64,000 nt of DNA from Paraspadella gotoi (Eukaryota > Chaetognatha), in the NCBI GenBank assembly GCA_051294375.1, contig CM119265.1, positions 4,405,056 to 4,469,055 of the forward strand. The letters run 5' to 3'. Positions 36,370-45,546 of this stretch are shown here, one piece after another. Within the stretch, counting starts at the first letter, position 1; the number at the start of each line of letters is the position of its first letter. The notes beneath the pieces are model-generated. The model searched no databases and was not told the DNA's origin. It saw only the letters and a program-made list of their open reading frames with translations. Made by a program: the position numbers and the translations under genes.

Positions 36370-36490
36370 GAAACGACGATGACGACGACGACGATCACGA
36401 CGACGACGACGACTTAAATGACGATCACGACGACGATATCAACGTCGATTACGACGATGACGATTCCGACCATTATGACGATGCTGACGA
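36370..36490 (+). repeat. GAC/GAT-rich tract
   Basis: Degenerate GAC units; the Asp-rich open frame across it is a repeat artefact. Confidence 0.85.
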
Positions 36491-36779
36491 TCGATTCCAT
36501 ACAGACTCGCTAAAAAAAATTTCACTAGGAACGTAGTGAAATATGCAAACCAATACATAAAATATCATGAATATTCTAATCATCGGTTTTTTTTTTCTTT
36601 TTGGTTCTATTATATTTCATTTGTCATGGAATATCTTACGTATTAATACGCATTTTCTACTTATTTTTCGAATGTTCCACTCTCCTGTCATATTTTTATT
36701 TTGGAAAATACAATTTTATCGGAGACAGGCCCCTCAAAACAGAAAAAAAATAACAATCCTGACAACTTCATCAAAATGA

Positions 36780-36860
36780 GAGAAAGGAAGAGAGAGAGAG
36801 AGAAAGAAAGGAAGAGAGAGAGGAAGGAAGAGAGAGAGACAGAGAGAGAGAGGGGGGGGC
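36780..36860 (+). repeat. GA/GGAA-rich tract
   Basis: Purine-only tract with AGAGAG and GGAAG units. Confidence 0.9.
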
Positions 36861-37041
36861 GAGGGGAGACCGAATTAAGCCGTCAGAGAGAAAAGATTGC
36901 CGACCGTCGAAGGAATGGTTCTGTCATTCTAACCAGCCTCTTCTCTTTTTTTTTCACTCTGTCTCTGTCTGCCTCTCAATACCACTCGTTGTCTCACTCT
37001 CCCCCCCCTACCTCCCCTCATTGCCTCCCCCTATTCTCCAG

Positions 37042-37156
37042 GGACAAACGCGGTTTCGATTTTGTCGCGCTGTTGGCGCTGGTGTTCAAGACTCACGACA
37101 CGCAGCGAGATGGCAGACTGAGTCAGTGGGAGCTGAACCAAGCGCAAAAACAAAAG
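37042..37156 (+). CDS. FSTL5: FSTL5-like exon: first EF hand
   Basis: The acceptor is CTATTCTCCAG at 37041 and the donor AAG|GTCAGT at 37156/37157. One base completes a codon and 38 codons follow, ending in phase 0. The peptide is DKRGFDFVALLALVFKTHDT then QRDGRLSQWELNQAQKQK. It shows an entering helix followed by an EF-hand loop D-T-Q-R-D-G-R-L-S-Q-W-E, with Asp at position 1, Asp at 5, Gly at 6 and Glu at 12, so calcium binding is plausible although position 3 is Gln. It aligns by position and pattern with the first EF hand of FSTL5. The preceding intron is over 16 kb and is filled with repeats. Confidence 0.92.
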
Positions 37157-37520
37157 GTCAGTTTCTATTTACGCTTTGTTACAAGGAAGTACTATGTTTG
37201 TTTTTTTTTTAAATCAATAAATTAGAAATTTATATAAATGTCAGATCAAAATCCAAAATGTATTAGCGACTAGCTTTCTGTACATTTTTTTATTGTAAAC
37301 ATAGTAGAAAATTAAGTGAAACGATAGAGAATATCATTCGGATCACACAAGAGAAGACATGAACTTAATTATAGTAATTGTAATAACTGTAAATAATTTC
37401 ATTTGAATTCTTTTGAAGATAAAATAAATGATTTTACAATTTACATAAATAGTTCAACCGACAACGGTGGATTAATATGCATTTTTATGGATTTATAATT
37501 AAATCTCGATTGACTTCCAG

Positions 37521-37593
37521 ATGAACGACATGAGAGAACTCTCGGAAGTCTGTTCCATGAATTCGCTCATTCAGTTCGACGACACCAACAAAG
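37521..37593 (+). CDS. FSTL5: FSTL5-like exon: inter-EF helix and start of second EF loop
   Basis: The acceptor is TTGACTTCCAG at 37520 and the donor AAAG|GTTAGT at 37593/37594. It starts in phase 0 and has 24 codons plus one base. The peptide is MNDMRELSEVCSMNSLIQFD followed by DTNK. The helix and the Cys align with the FSTL5 stretch between the two EF hands, and DDTNK begins the second calcium-binding loop, which the next exon completes. The intron therefore splits the EF loop. The Met at the start is internal and is not an initiation codon. At 73 bases this is the shortest exon of the gene in the window. Confidence 0.9.
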
Positions 37594-37798
37594 GTTAGTT
37601 CCTCTGGAAAAAAGGGCACAATGGATATTAATTTAAAGTAACGCGAAACTTGCTTTGTCTATGATAGCATCCTTTTAAAAGCTAAATTAAAGTGAAAACC
37701 GTCAAGGTCAACACTACTTGAAGATTACAAAGGGCCAGTTCCTCGTACTTCGACTCCACCGCATCAATGTCTTCCCTACTCTTTATCCTCCTCTCCAG

Positions 37799-37949
37799 AC
37801 ACCTATCTCGACAAGCAGGAGTTCTTCACGGCCTTCGGCTACTTCGTCGAGGAGTTGGAGCGCGGTCCCCAGAACCCGAGTCTGACGCGGGCCAAAGTCG
37901 GCGACAACATCGAGATGAGATGCGACATCCGAAGACCCAAGAAGAAGAA
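37799..37949 (+). CDS. FSTL5: FSTL5-like exon: second EF hand end and start of Ig1
   Basis: The acceptor is CCTCTCCAG at 37798; two bases complete an Asp codon with the previous exon, giving DTYLDKQEFFTAFGYFVEEL. The joined loop D-T-N-K-D-T-Y-L-D-K-Q-E is a canonical EF hand. Downstream, LTRAKVGDNIEMRCDIRRP with a Lys run is the first strand pair of Ig1, with its first conserved Cys. The only GT near the end is AA|GTGAGA at 37950, which would leave phase 2, while the next exon reads correctly only from phase 0. The in-frame reading ends in TGA directly after the Lys run. One missing G (AAG|GTGAGA) would repair the phase, so a base error in the assembly is likely. The exact 3' end is uncertain by one base. 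Confidence 0.88.
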
Positions 37950-38897
37950 GTGAGACTGGATGCAAGGATGTGGGCGGGGAGGGAATTGAAATTAATTGTG
38001 AGTTAGATATAAAGGAGGAAGAGTGCGATGCGGAATTTTGGAAACGATCCAAGTACTTTGAGTGGAGTTTGGTGAGCCGAATTTTATAAACATTTGTTTG
38101 GAGATTACTTTCCTCACCAAGACAGTTCTTTCAAATAACCACGTGTTGTTTAGATGTTCCTTCTATTTCCTAAGGACAACGCTAACGAGGACGAGAATAA
38201 CCCAGATATCAGAAGATCGTAGGGGAAACGTGTAGGGGGTGGGGGAGCTCGGAAACGAGAAGGTCCTTGCCTTGGATGAGAAAAAAACCCAGATATCGTG
38301 AATCTGAAGTGGAAAGGGCAAGTGAAAGTAGGAGAGTGGAAAAAAAAATATTCGCCAATCTCTCTCAAACGCCAAAAAGCAGGTTTTTTTTCAATCGTAG
38401 GCTTAACGATAAAAGTTGCAATGCGAAAAAATGCACAAAAAAATAAGAAAGATCTGAGATCTAAGATGATTTCGTTGTCTTTCACTCGTCACGAAACAAT
38501 AAAGTCCCTCGGAGCTAAAAAGGATCTTGAAGACTCGTTTGATGGAGGTTAAGCTCGAGAAGACCTTAACCTCACTGAGGGCAGAGGAGGAATCCGCGAG
38601 AACGAGACCAGAATTTGTGAGTCGTGAGTGAAAGTGAGTCGCTTCTTCGTCAGTGAGGTGGGATTTTGGATGAAACGGTCAGGGAAGTTACCTCACTCCG
38701 CCTGTCAGAGACAATGGCCAGTTTTATAATGTTGTGAATTGGGATTTCAAGTCATTCTTAGATGAGAACAAAATTTACAAAGAATCATGCCGAGATGGAG
38801 GCTGCTTTGCAATTATTTAATCTTAAATTTTCTTTTTGTTTACCCTGAGGGTTCTCTAATTTGTTTTTTTCTTTGTTTAAACGTTTGCTTGGATTTA

Positions 38898-38994
<97 letters not shown>
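38898..38994 (+). repeat. (CTTT)n tetranucleotide repeat
   Basis: About 24 perfect CTTT units followed by a short CT run. Confidence 0.97.
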
Positions 38995-38995
<1 letters not shown>

Positions 38996-39161
38996 CTCTC
39001 TCTCTCTTTCGCTTCCATTTTCCTTGGTTATGCCTGTCATAAAATCTTTATAGCCTTCCATTTTCCATTCCTCCGTTGACTTTTCCCTTTTCCTTCTTCG
39101 TAACAGGATGGATGCCACGTTGACGCTCCAATCTCTCTTTTTCTTTTATTAGGTCTTTCTT

Positions 39162-39162
<1 letters not shown>

Positions 39163-39241
<79 letters not shown>
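39163..39241 (+). repeat. (CT)n microsatellite
   Basis: A CT run of about 78 bases with one interruption. Confidence 0.97.
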
Positions 39242-39535
39242 TCCCCAGATATCTTTTCTCTTCCCCTTTACTCTTTTCTTTTCCTCATCCATCCCTCTTT
39301 ACCCTAAGCCTTATTTAGGTGTAAAGAGAAATCCCTCCCCCTATTTTCTTTTCATTATTTTTCCGTCTTCCCGTCTTGCTTCTAAATTTTACGATGCCGG
39401 CTTCCGGTGCGGCTCGACGTCGTTGGCGCATAAAGGCTGATTCGTGGCGGCGATGCGTAAACAGAAGAACAAAACAAAGAGAAAGGGAGGGAGGGACCGC
39501 GCGAATTGAAGGCGAATAAAAAAAAAATTGTTGAG

Positions 39536-39735
39536 GGCAAGGCGAGCCACGGTAAGGCCAAAGGCAAGGCAAGACAAGGCAAGGCAAGGAGCAAGGCAAG
39601 GCAAGGCAAGGCAAGGAAGGCAAGGCAAGGCAAGGGCAAGACAAAGCAAGGCAGGGCAAGGCAAGGCAAGGCAAGGCAAGGCAAGGCAAGACTAGCAAGG
39701 CAGGCAAGGCAAGCAAGGCGAGGCGAGGACGAGGC
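39536..39735 (+). repeat. AAGGC-type pentanucleotide minisatellite
   Basis: About 200 bases consist mostly of GGCAA/AAGGC units with frequent one-base changes (GGCAAGGCAAGGCAAG). It lies 75 bases upstream of the acceptor of the 39811 exon. Open frames across it are repeat artefacts. Confidence 0.9.
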
Positions 39736-39810
39736 CAGGCTAGGCCAAGTGCATGGAGAGGTAGTATGTATATAATTGTTAAAAAATATTATTATTACTA
39801 TATTATACAG

Positions 39811-39902
39811 CACTACGGAAATTCTTCGACGAAAGAATCGAACGACGACAAACTTCACATCGTTTGGCGAAGAAGCGGAGTGGACCTCTCCCAAGTTCAC
39901 AG
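39811..39902 (+). CDS. FSTL5: FSTL5-like exon: Ig1 middle (core Trp)
   Basis: The acceptor is ATATTATACAG at 39810 and the donor CACAG|GTTCGC at 39902/39903. In phase 0 it reads HYGNSSTKESNDDKLHIVWR followed by RSGVDLSQVH plus two bases. HIVWRR carries the invariant Trp of an Ig domain and matches the I-I-W-K-R region of FSTL5 Ig1. NSS is a possible N-glycosylation sequon. The two trailing bases plus the first base of the next exon make Ser, so the 3' junction is in phase. The 5' junction with the 37799 exon is out of phase by one base as the sequence stands. The intron just upstream holds an AAGGC-type minisatellite. Confidence 0.88.
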
Positions 39903-40559
39903 GTTCGCGTTCGTCACTTATTTACATCGTACTAATTGTTACACGTTTTCACTATGATTACGAAAAGACTCATTAGAGCCAGGCTGGCCCACCCAGTAAG
40001 GATTATTCCATCGACCTCGGAAACTCTCGCCGACTCTCTCCAAAGCGGCCCTCAGCGTCCCCCTTTCGTAATTAAACTCGTTTAAAAATTCATCCCTCGT
40101 CCTTTATTTATTTTATTAATTTTATATCAGCGGCTGCAGGAGTAATTTTAAAGCCAATAAAACCACGCCCCCCGCGCCTCCGCCGCCCTTTTTATCTCCA
40201 CTCAGCCCAAACCCCTGAAAGGATTCATTTCGTTCCCGATCATTTACTCTGCCTCTCATGCGCGAGACTCGTTTCTCTCTTTAATTCCTGATTCGATCGC
40301 CATTTTTACGCCCGGAATTTCTTTTTCGTCTGCTGTCGTTGGGCGGTTGATATATAAGCCCTTCTCTCCGGTCTTGATTAAGGCTACAACTCTTCTCTTT
40401 TAAAATAATGATTATAATCAACCTGCTAATTCCAACGTAAAACATTAAAACCATCTCTCTGTCTTTAAATATTCGCCGAGTCTATTTCATGCCCTTCCAC
40501 CGCATCCCTATATGACCCCATCCCTCCATCACCCCCAACGCCCGCTTCTCCATCTCCAG

Positions 40560-40707
40560 CGACGACATCAAAGTGTTCGCCAACGGCGCCCTTTACATCA
40601 CGGACGTCAACCTTCACCACATGGGGAACTTCAGTTGCCACGCGACGGAAAATCCCAAGATAATTCAGACGCACGTGCTTCAAGTCGTCATGCCACCCAG
40701 GGTGCAG
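40560..40707 (+). CDS. FSTL5: FSTL5-like exon: Ig1 C-terminal half
   Basis: The acceptor is CCATCTCCAG at 40559 and the donor GTGCAG|GTGAGA at 40707/40708. One base completes the Ser codon begun in the previous exon, and 49 codons follow, ending in phase 0. The peptide is DDIKVFANGALYITDVNLHH then MGNFSCHATENPKIIQTHVL and QVVMPPRVQ. GALYITDV, the GNFSCHA motif with the second Ig cysteine, and QTHVLQV followed by PP align closely with FSTL5 Ig1. NFS is a possible N-glycosylation sequon. The exon is GC-rich and cleanly bordered by pyrimidine-rich acceptor and consensus donor. Confidence 0.94.
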
Positions 40708-41321
40708 GTGAGAAAGAGGGGGGGGGGTTGTGGAGTTGAAGGGTGTTTTGGAAATTGGGAGCCAAGATTTGTTTTGCGCGTTATTCTGTCTGTTGTGGTG
40801 GAGTCGAGGGAAGATGAGCGTCTAAGACAAATGGCGACCGATTTCTGTTTTCAAAAACCTAACGATTCGAACGAAAAATTCTTTCTAACAACAACGGAGC
40901 TCAGAACCCTTAACTTGGGTATTCTCACAGACGTTATTTTGAGTCGAGTTATATCTTTTTTTAAAACAAAGGACGGTATCAAATTCTATATCGTCGGCCG
41001 TAAAAGAGAAAATAAGGCAGTTTTGACGATATATACGAATGAATACTTTTTTTAAAAAAACTTTTAATTGCTTACAAACTTTCTTACTTCCATATCGTAC
41101 ATATTTTTGTGAGCCCCTAAATTGTCAATTTTAGATAAAAACTAAATAAATTTTAAAAAAACTAGTCAAAAGTCACAAATATAACTTACTATAGAACAAA
41201 ATCGTAAAGTAAAGAGTAGTGTACTCCTTTCTTTTCACGCCTCCCTTATTTCTTCTCGTATTTGTTTTTTTCTCCTCCGGTTATTCAATTTATTTATTTG
41301 GTTCTGTTTTGTTTACTCCAC

Positions 41322-41380
<59 letters not shown>

Positions 41381-42160
41381 CCTTCCTTCTCTAGTAAATC
41401 TTTTTTCTCTTCCTTCATTTTTTTCTCTGTTCCCCCCCTCCGTTTCTAGCTCACTTAATTTTAGAGTATTTTTCGCGACAGTGCGGGGGAGGATTAATTT
41501 CTCCTCTGGAGTGAGAAGGGAGTGGGGAACGCTCTCAAGATGGCCGCCCGAAGTTTTTTTTGGGGACGAAGGCGGCAAAGTAGGACAGAAATCTTTTAAT
41601 ATTTTCCATCCGGACCCCGGATGGCTTCTGGTTCGGTGCCACCTGTGCGGGAGGATGGCATCGGAGCGTGGGAGTGCCATCCCTTGGAACCGCGGAGGTG
41701 GCCTGGACTTCATTTATTCCGAAATGGAAAAGGAGCGCGGGGGAAGATGGTGGGAGCGACTCGAGCCGAAACATAAAATAAATAAGAGAAATGAAAGGAT
41801 TTTTTTTTTGGTGGACTAGTATTGGAGAGAATGTGGCGAAGTGAAAAATTTAATTATAGTTTAATTAGTCGCCCTCGATTACCGTTCTTTCTCATGCCGA
41901 CGTTGAAGATTTAAGTTTAAACAAGAATCATACATACATCTTAAAAAATTATTTGCACATTATTTACGTAGTTATCTATATATTTTTTTCGCTTTTCTCT
42001 ACGCATTAAATAATGGAATTTATTCGTTATGGAGCCTTCTCTCACATATAGTTTAAGCGAAATAATATTTAAAAATAGTTCTTCCTTCAATGTTTTCATC
42101 ACCTGCTCTACTTAACTTCCCTCTTCCACTCCCTCTTGCACGCTCCTTCCACTCCCCCAG
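40708..42160 (+). other. Intron between Ig1 and Ig2
   Basis: This phase-0 intron of 1.45 kb includes a (CT)28 microsatellite at 41323-41378 and a GC-rich stretch at 41480-41770. Open frames of up to 185 codons cross this stretch but lack exon borders or recognisable domains. The part from about 41825 onward recurs as a noisy copy from about 50950. Confidence 0.6.
41323..41378 (+). repeat. (CT)n microsatellite
   Basis: Twenty-eight CT units within the Ig1-Ig2 intron. Confidence 0.97.
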
Positions 42161-42429
42161 GTGACGACTTCCGCCCAGAATCAAGTACCGGGCCATTCAG
42201 TCTCCATGCAGTGCCACGCCGTCGGCCTCCCGACCCCGAGGATCACGTGGCTACGCAACTACCAACCGATGGCGGCGTCGTCGCTGCTCACGCCGCTCGA
42301 GTCGGGCGGCGGCGGCGTTAGCGGCGGAGCCAGCGGCGGAGGCGGCGGCGTCGACAGAAACCAAAACAGAGAAAACGGGAAAAACAACTTTTATCTTTGG
42401 GGAAAAAATTCGCATCTCGAGTTCAGAAG
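42161..42429 (+). CDS. FSTL5: FSTL5-like exon: Ig2 N-terminal half with glycine-rich insertion
   Basis: The acceptor is CCACTCCCCCAG at 42160 and the donor AGAAG|GTCGGT at 42429/42430. It starts in phase 0 and has 89 codons plus two bases. VTTSAQNQVPGHSVSMQCHA then VGLPTPRITWLRN is an Ig2 start with the first Cys and the core Trp, close to FSTL5 (C-H-A-x-G-x-P-x-P-x-x-x-W-L). After the Trp comes an unusual insertion, TPLESGGGGVSGGASGGGGG followed by VDRNQNRENGK, before the strand NNFYLWGKNSHLEFR. The insertion falls in the middle of the Ig fold, probably in a loop. A degraded copy of this exon lies at 51426-51737. Confidence 0.93.
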
Positions 42430-42617
42430 GTCGGTTTGGCGGAATATAGCTGTCGAGGACTTTGTCGTTGTTGTTGTTGAAGGGATTTCTTGTTTTCGTT
42501 GGCGTTTTTTGGGGTTCGAGGTTTTAGTCGTCGTCGTCGTCGTCGTCATCCGTCAAAGTGGAAGAGGATGACACAGAGTCGTCGTTTTCTTCCTTTTTAT
42601 CGTCTTTTTATATACAT

Positions 42618-42675
42618 TAAGAAATTGGTACAACCAATATAAAAATTATCCATTCATTTAATAAATTTAAATATA
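42618..42675 (+). repeat. Dispersed element with AATTGGTACAACCAAT motif
   Basis: GAAATTGGTACAACCAATAT then AAAAATTATCCATTCATTTA shares about 45 bases with the copies at 30897 and 34640 and, in reverse, 25800. It contains the short palindrome ATTGGT-ACA-ACCAAT. A noisy copy is at 51970 and a shorter match at 63216. Confidence 0.6.
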
Positions 42676-43143
42676 AATATGATAAAATTATATTATTTCA
42701 TAGAAAAATTAGTATATGTTTAATTGCCGCCGTCGAAGCAATCTAAATCCTTGACTTAACTTTTACGTCGCTCTTCCGTCAATTTTCTTCCTCACTTTTT
42801 CTTACATTTTCCTCTTTTTCTTTCAAAGATCTCAATGTCAGTGACGATGACAACATTGGCCATTGCAATATCCTGCGTCCTGGCTCTTGTGTTCGCCTCA
42901 TTCTTCTGTCTGATTTCTACTTCCTGTTTGTTGTTTTTTTTTGTCTTTCGAAGTCGCGCTCGTCCTTGTCCTTAGATCTGCGACTTTTCCTTTTCCTTAT
43001 CCTATTTTTTCTCCTCCTCCTCTTCCTCCACCCCCTCCTCCTCTTCATCCTCTATCCTCGTGTTTCGATTCGCTACTTCGACCCCTCGTCTTCTCTCCCC
43101 CACTTTTCCCTCTCCTCCTTCCCCCATCCGCTCCCCCTCTCAG

Positions 43144-43262
43144 CGTCAACAAGAACGACTCCGGGACTTACATGTGTCAGGCGCGGAACTCGGCCGGAAG
43201 TGGCGCCGACGTCACGTCGCTCTTCGTGGAACGCGGCACGAACGTCGCCCGGGGAATCGAGG
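43144..43262 (+). CDS. FSTL5: FSTL5-like exon: Ig2 C-terminal half
   Basis: The acceptor is CCCCTCTCAG at 43143 and the donor GAGG|GTGAGT at 43262/43263. One base completes Ser with the previous exon, 39 codons follow, and one base is left over (phase 1). The peptide is VNKNDSGTYMCQARNSAGSG then ADVTSLFVERGTNVARGIE. DSGTYMC with N-S-A-G is the classical I-set Ig strand-F signature carrying the second cysteine, and D-V-T-S-L-F-V-E matches the end of FSTL5 Ig2. A long pyrimidine tract precedes the acceptor. A degraded copy is at about 52681-52874. Confidence 0.94.
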
Positions 43263-43938
43263 GTGAGTTAACGGGGGCAGGGGGTGGCGGCATTGGTAAA
43301 TGTTGTTAACGGCGTAAGCCATTCCTTCGAGAAGGTGTGCGAAATTCGTTAATATAATTTGCATATAGCAGCAATAGTCCTTTTTTAAATACTTTTAAAT
43401 ACAGAGAGATTAGCTTCCGCGATGCTGGCTGGGAATAAAAGGTATTTTACGTAGAAAGAATATTTACTTATATCTAATTTAAGTAAAGCTTATTTGACCC
43501 AAATTATGGAACATACAAATCGGGAATTCATCCCTTCGATTTCAAAAAACTCGAATTTTCTTTTCTTTAATAAAATAATAATTTCTTTTAGTGGTATAAA
43601 TTCTATATCTTCTATCTGCTCTGACTTCTCATTTTGTTATTATCATTTTAGATAACAGTAAAAAAGAATTCCCGAGGCCTTGTATCTTTTAAATTTTCTT
43701 ACGCTGAGACGATCGTTTTTCATTGGTCTCCCGATTACCTTGCTTACCGGTTTAACGATGTACGTTCCATGTTGATTTTAATTTTCGATAATCTTAGTAT
43801 TCTCGGATTCGCTCGGAGTCTAATAAAAAAAAATTATAAGCATTTGTATCCGTAACTTTTACGAGTGTAACAAATAGTTCGAATCGCCGTTAACATCCAA
43901 AAATCCTACCCGAAACTCCCAACCCCTTGTCCTCGCAG

Positions 43939-44079
43939 GAGTTTTCTACATCTTCGGACGAGACGGCGTTCAAGTCTACGAACCTCACGAGTGCATGATG
44001 GCGCGAGAATTGACGCGCGCCGAACCAATCAAGGAGAGGGGAAGGCGGGCAGAGGGCGCCAAGGCGAAACCCGTCAAAG
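43939..44079 (+). CDS. FSTL5: FSTL5-like exon: start of the C-terminal region
   Basis: The acceptor is TTGTCCTCGCAG at 43938 and the donor AAAG|GTGAGG at 44079/44080. Two bases complete a Gly codon with the previous exon, 46 codons follow, and one base is left over. The peptide is GVFYIFGRDGVQVYEPHECM followed by MARELTRAEPIKERGRRAEG and AKAKPVK. FYIFGRDGVQVYEPHEC matches the F-Y-V-F-x-x-D-G-I-K-V segment of FSTL5 just after Ig2, including the Glu-Cys. The basic, Ala-rich tail is less conserved. This is the last exon found; the remaining C-terminal region of several hundred residues is absent downstream to 64000. A degraded copy is at 53691-53832. Confidence 0.9.
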
Positions 44080-45188
44080 GTGAGGGACTGAGGGAAGATC
44101 AGGCGATGGGCTGGGTGAGGGAGGAAAAGGTGAGTAACTTTAGCGAACGGAGGAAGAGGAAAGAGGGCAGAGAGGCGGACGCGAATCGAGCGCGAGACAC
44201 TAACCGGAAACAAAGCGCGAGGCGGCGCGACGGCCTCGATCCCACGAAGCGAAACAACGGAAACAAAAGGCGAATGTATATGCAAATTGGATGGGAGAAG
44301 GAAAACTAAAGAGCGAGAGGTTCAGGTGGAAATCGTGTCTCATTTGGCGGCTCGCTCCGCCTCAAATTATCCAAAGATTTAAAGTACATCGAGGAAACGA
44401 CATTTGTATTAAATTTTTAAATTATTCCAGCAATTTTAAAAGTATTAAAATAACTAATCTACATTAAGAACACAACCATCAACTACTCAGGTTGCTGCTT
44501 ATAAATTTCTTCTGAAGAATATGACTTCGTAATTCTACTTATTGCCTTGCCAATGAACCATACTACTTCATAGATCAACCAGAGAACATAACCAATTCCA
44601 CATTTCTTTCACGGTCTCGTCATCTTAGTCAAGGGGATTGAAAGCCGCAGTAACGCGTCACGACACCCGGAATATCGCTCCGGGTTGGGTTCCTTCAGTT
44701 AACTACATCATGATGTTTACGCTAACTGGAAGTTGAGTTTCAACCTGTTGAAAGTGGCTGAAGCAACATAGTCGGCGTAATACGGGTTGTTGCGAATAAG
44801 TCTTCGTGAATGTTGTTCCACCGCACAAGGCTTCGGTTTAAAAAGTGCTGCCGCCTCCATAACCGCGACTCTTAATGCTCGTCGTTTCTTAGGACACTAC
44901 GTTTTCATTAGCCACTCGCGTTGAGAGTAGGAAAGCCGTAGAAATGACGTCGTACGATGAACCCATTTAGGTTTTTGAAACATCTCGATCCAACTCGTGG
45001 AGAGAAAGTTTCGTCGCTTTGCCAGCGAATTATCACCAATGAAGGCGGCAGCGGCGCCGCGGCGGCTGTTTGGCGGCGGAGAATGCGTTGGCAGCGTCGG
45101 CGTCGGCGAGTCACCGGGGTCGTTAAAGACAAACAGGAACTCGGCGAGAGAGAGAGATAAGTTTTGGAAACGAAGAATGAGACGAAGA

Positions 45189-45437
45189 AGAGAGAGAGAG
45201 AGAGAGAGGAGAGAGAGACAGAAAGAGAGAGAAGAGACAGAGAGAAGAGAGAGAGAGGAAGAGAGAGAGAGAGAGAGAGAAAAGAGAGAGAGAGGAGAGG
45301 AAAATGAAAGGGGCGGAACTGGATGGAGTGGGAGACCCTCCGCTAATCAGCGTTATGGGTTTGCTATGAGAGACGAGAGAGAGAGAGAGAAGAGAGAGAG
45401 AGAGCAGAGAGAGCAGAGAGAGAGAGAGAGAGAGAGA
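45189..45437 (+). repeat. Two GA-rich blocks
   Basis: GA blocks at 45189-45300 and 45370-45437 separated by a short unique stretch. Confidence 0.92.
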
Positions 45438-45546
45438 ACATAAACGCGGCGGTTGCAGGTAGAAAAGCAAGATAAATATTTAGTCTTGAATCACAGTGAA
45501 CGGAAAGCACTTTAAAACATGACATGACGGATTGTCGTTTTTATCC

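Larger units (their letters stand above)
20716..37041 (+). other. Repeat-filled intron between linker exon and first EF-hand exon
   Basis: This 16-kb intron holds GA-rich sequence (20716-20735, 21032-21220), GAC runs (21937-21975, 22345-22387, 36370-36490), a 3-kb inverted repeat around 25.4-26.3 kb, a 1.5-kb direct duplication, a ~610-bp tandem repeat and several CT/GA microsatellites. No FSTL5-like coding segment was recognised. A small exon or the end of the linker exon could lie in the gap at 20528-20715. Confidence 0.65.
37950..39810 (+). other. Intron within Ig1 (first)
   Basis: This intron contains a (CTTT)n run, a (CT)n run and an AAGGC-type minisatellite just before the acceptor. 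The donor end is ambiguous by one base. I see no additional exon, although a microexon that would reconcile the phase mismatch cannot be excluded by eye. Confidence 0.6.
11425..44079 (+). other. FSTL5: FSTL4/FSTL5-like follistatin-related gene (partial, multi-exon span)
   Basis: This is the span of ten plus-strand exon pieces that together read as a follistatin-related protein of the FSTL4/5 family: a secreted, cysteine-containing glycoprotein with a Kazal domain, an EF-hand pair, two Ig domains and a long C-terminal region. The order is visible directly: Kazal at 11.4 kb, EF hands at 37.0-37.9 kb, Ig1 at 37.9-40.7 kb, Ig2 at 42.2-43.3 kb, then the start of the C-terminal region at 43.9 kb. 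Introns have GT/AG borders, and phases match at every checkable junction except 37949/39811. Exon 2 runs into an N gap. The signal-peptide exon and most of the C-terminal region are not seen, so they should lie outside the window or in gaps. FSTL4 and FSTL5 are vertebrate paralogues and an invertebrate gene may be co-orthologous to both; the symbol names the family. Confidence 0.93.

Noticed and set aside
41480-41819. GC-rich open frame between Ig1 and Ig2
   Set aside because: No Ig or other domain pattern, and the phase-0 junction from 40707 to 42161 is already complete without it.
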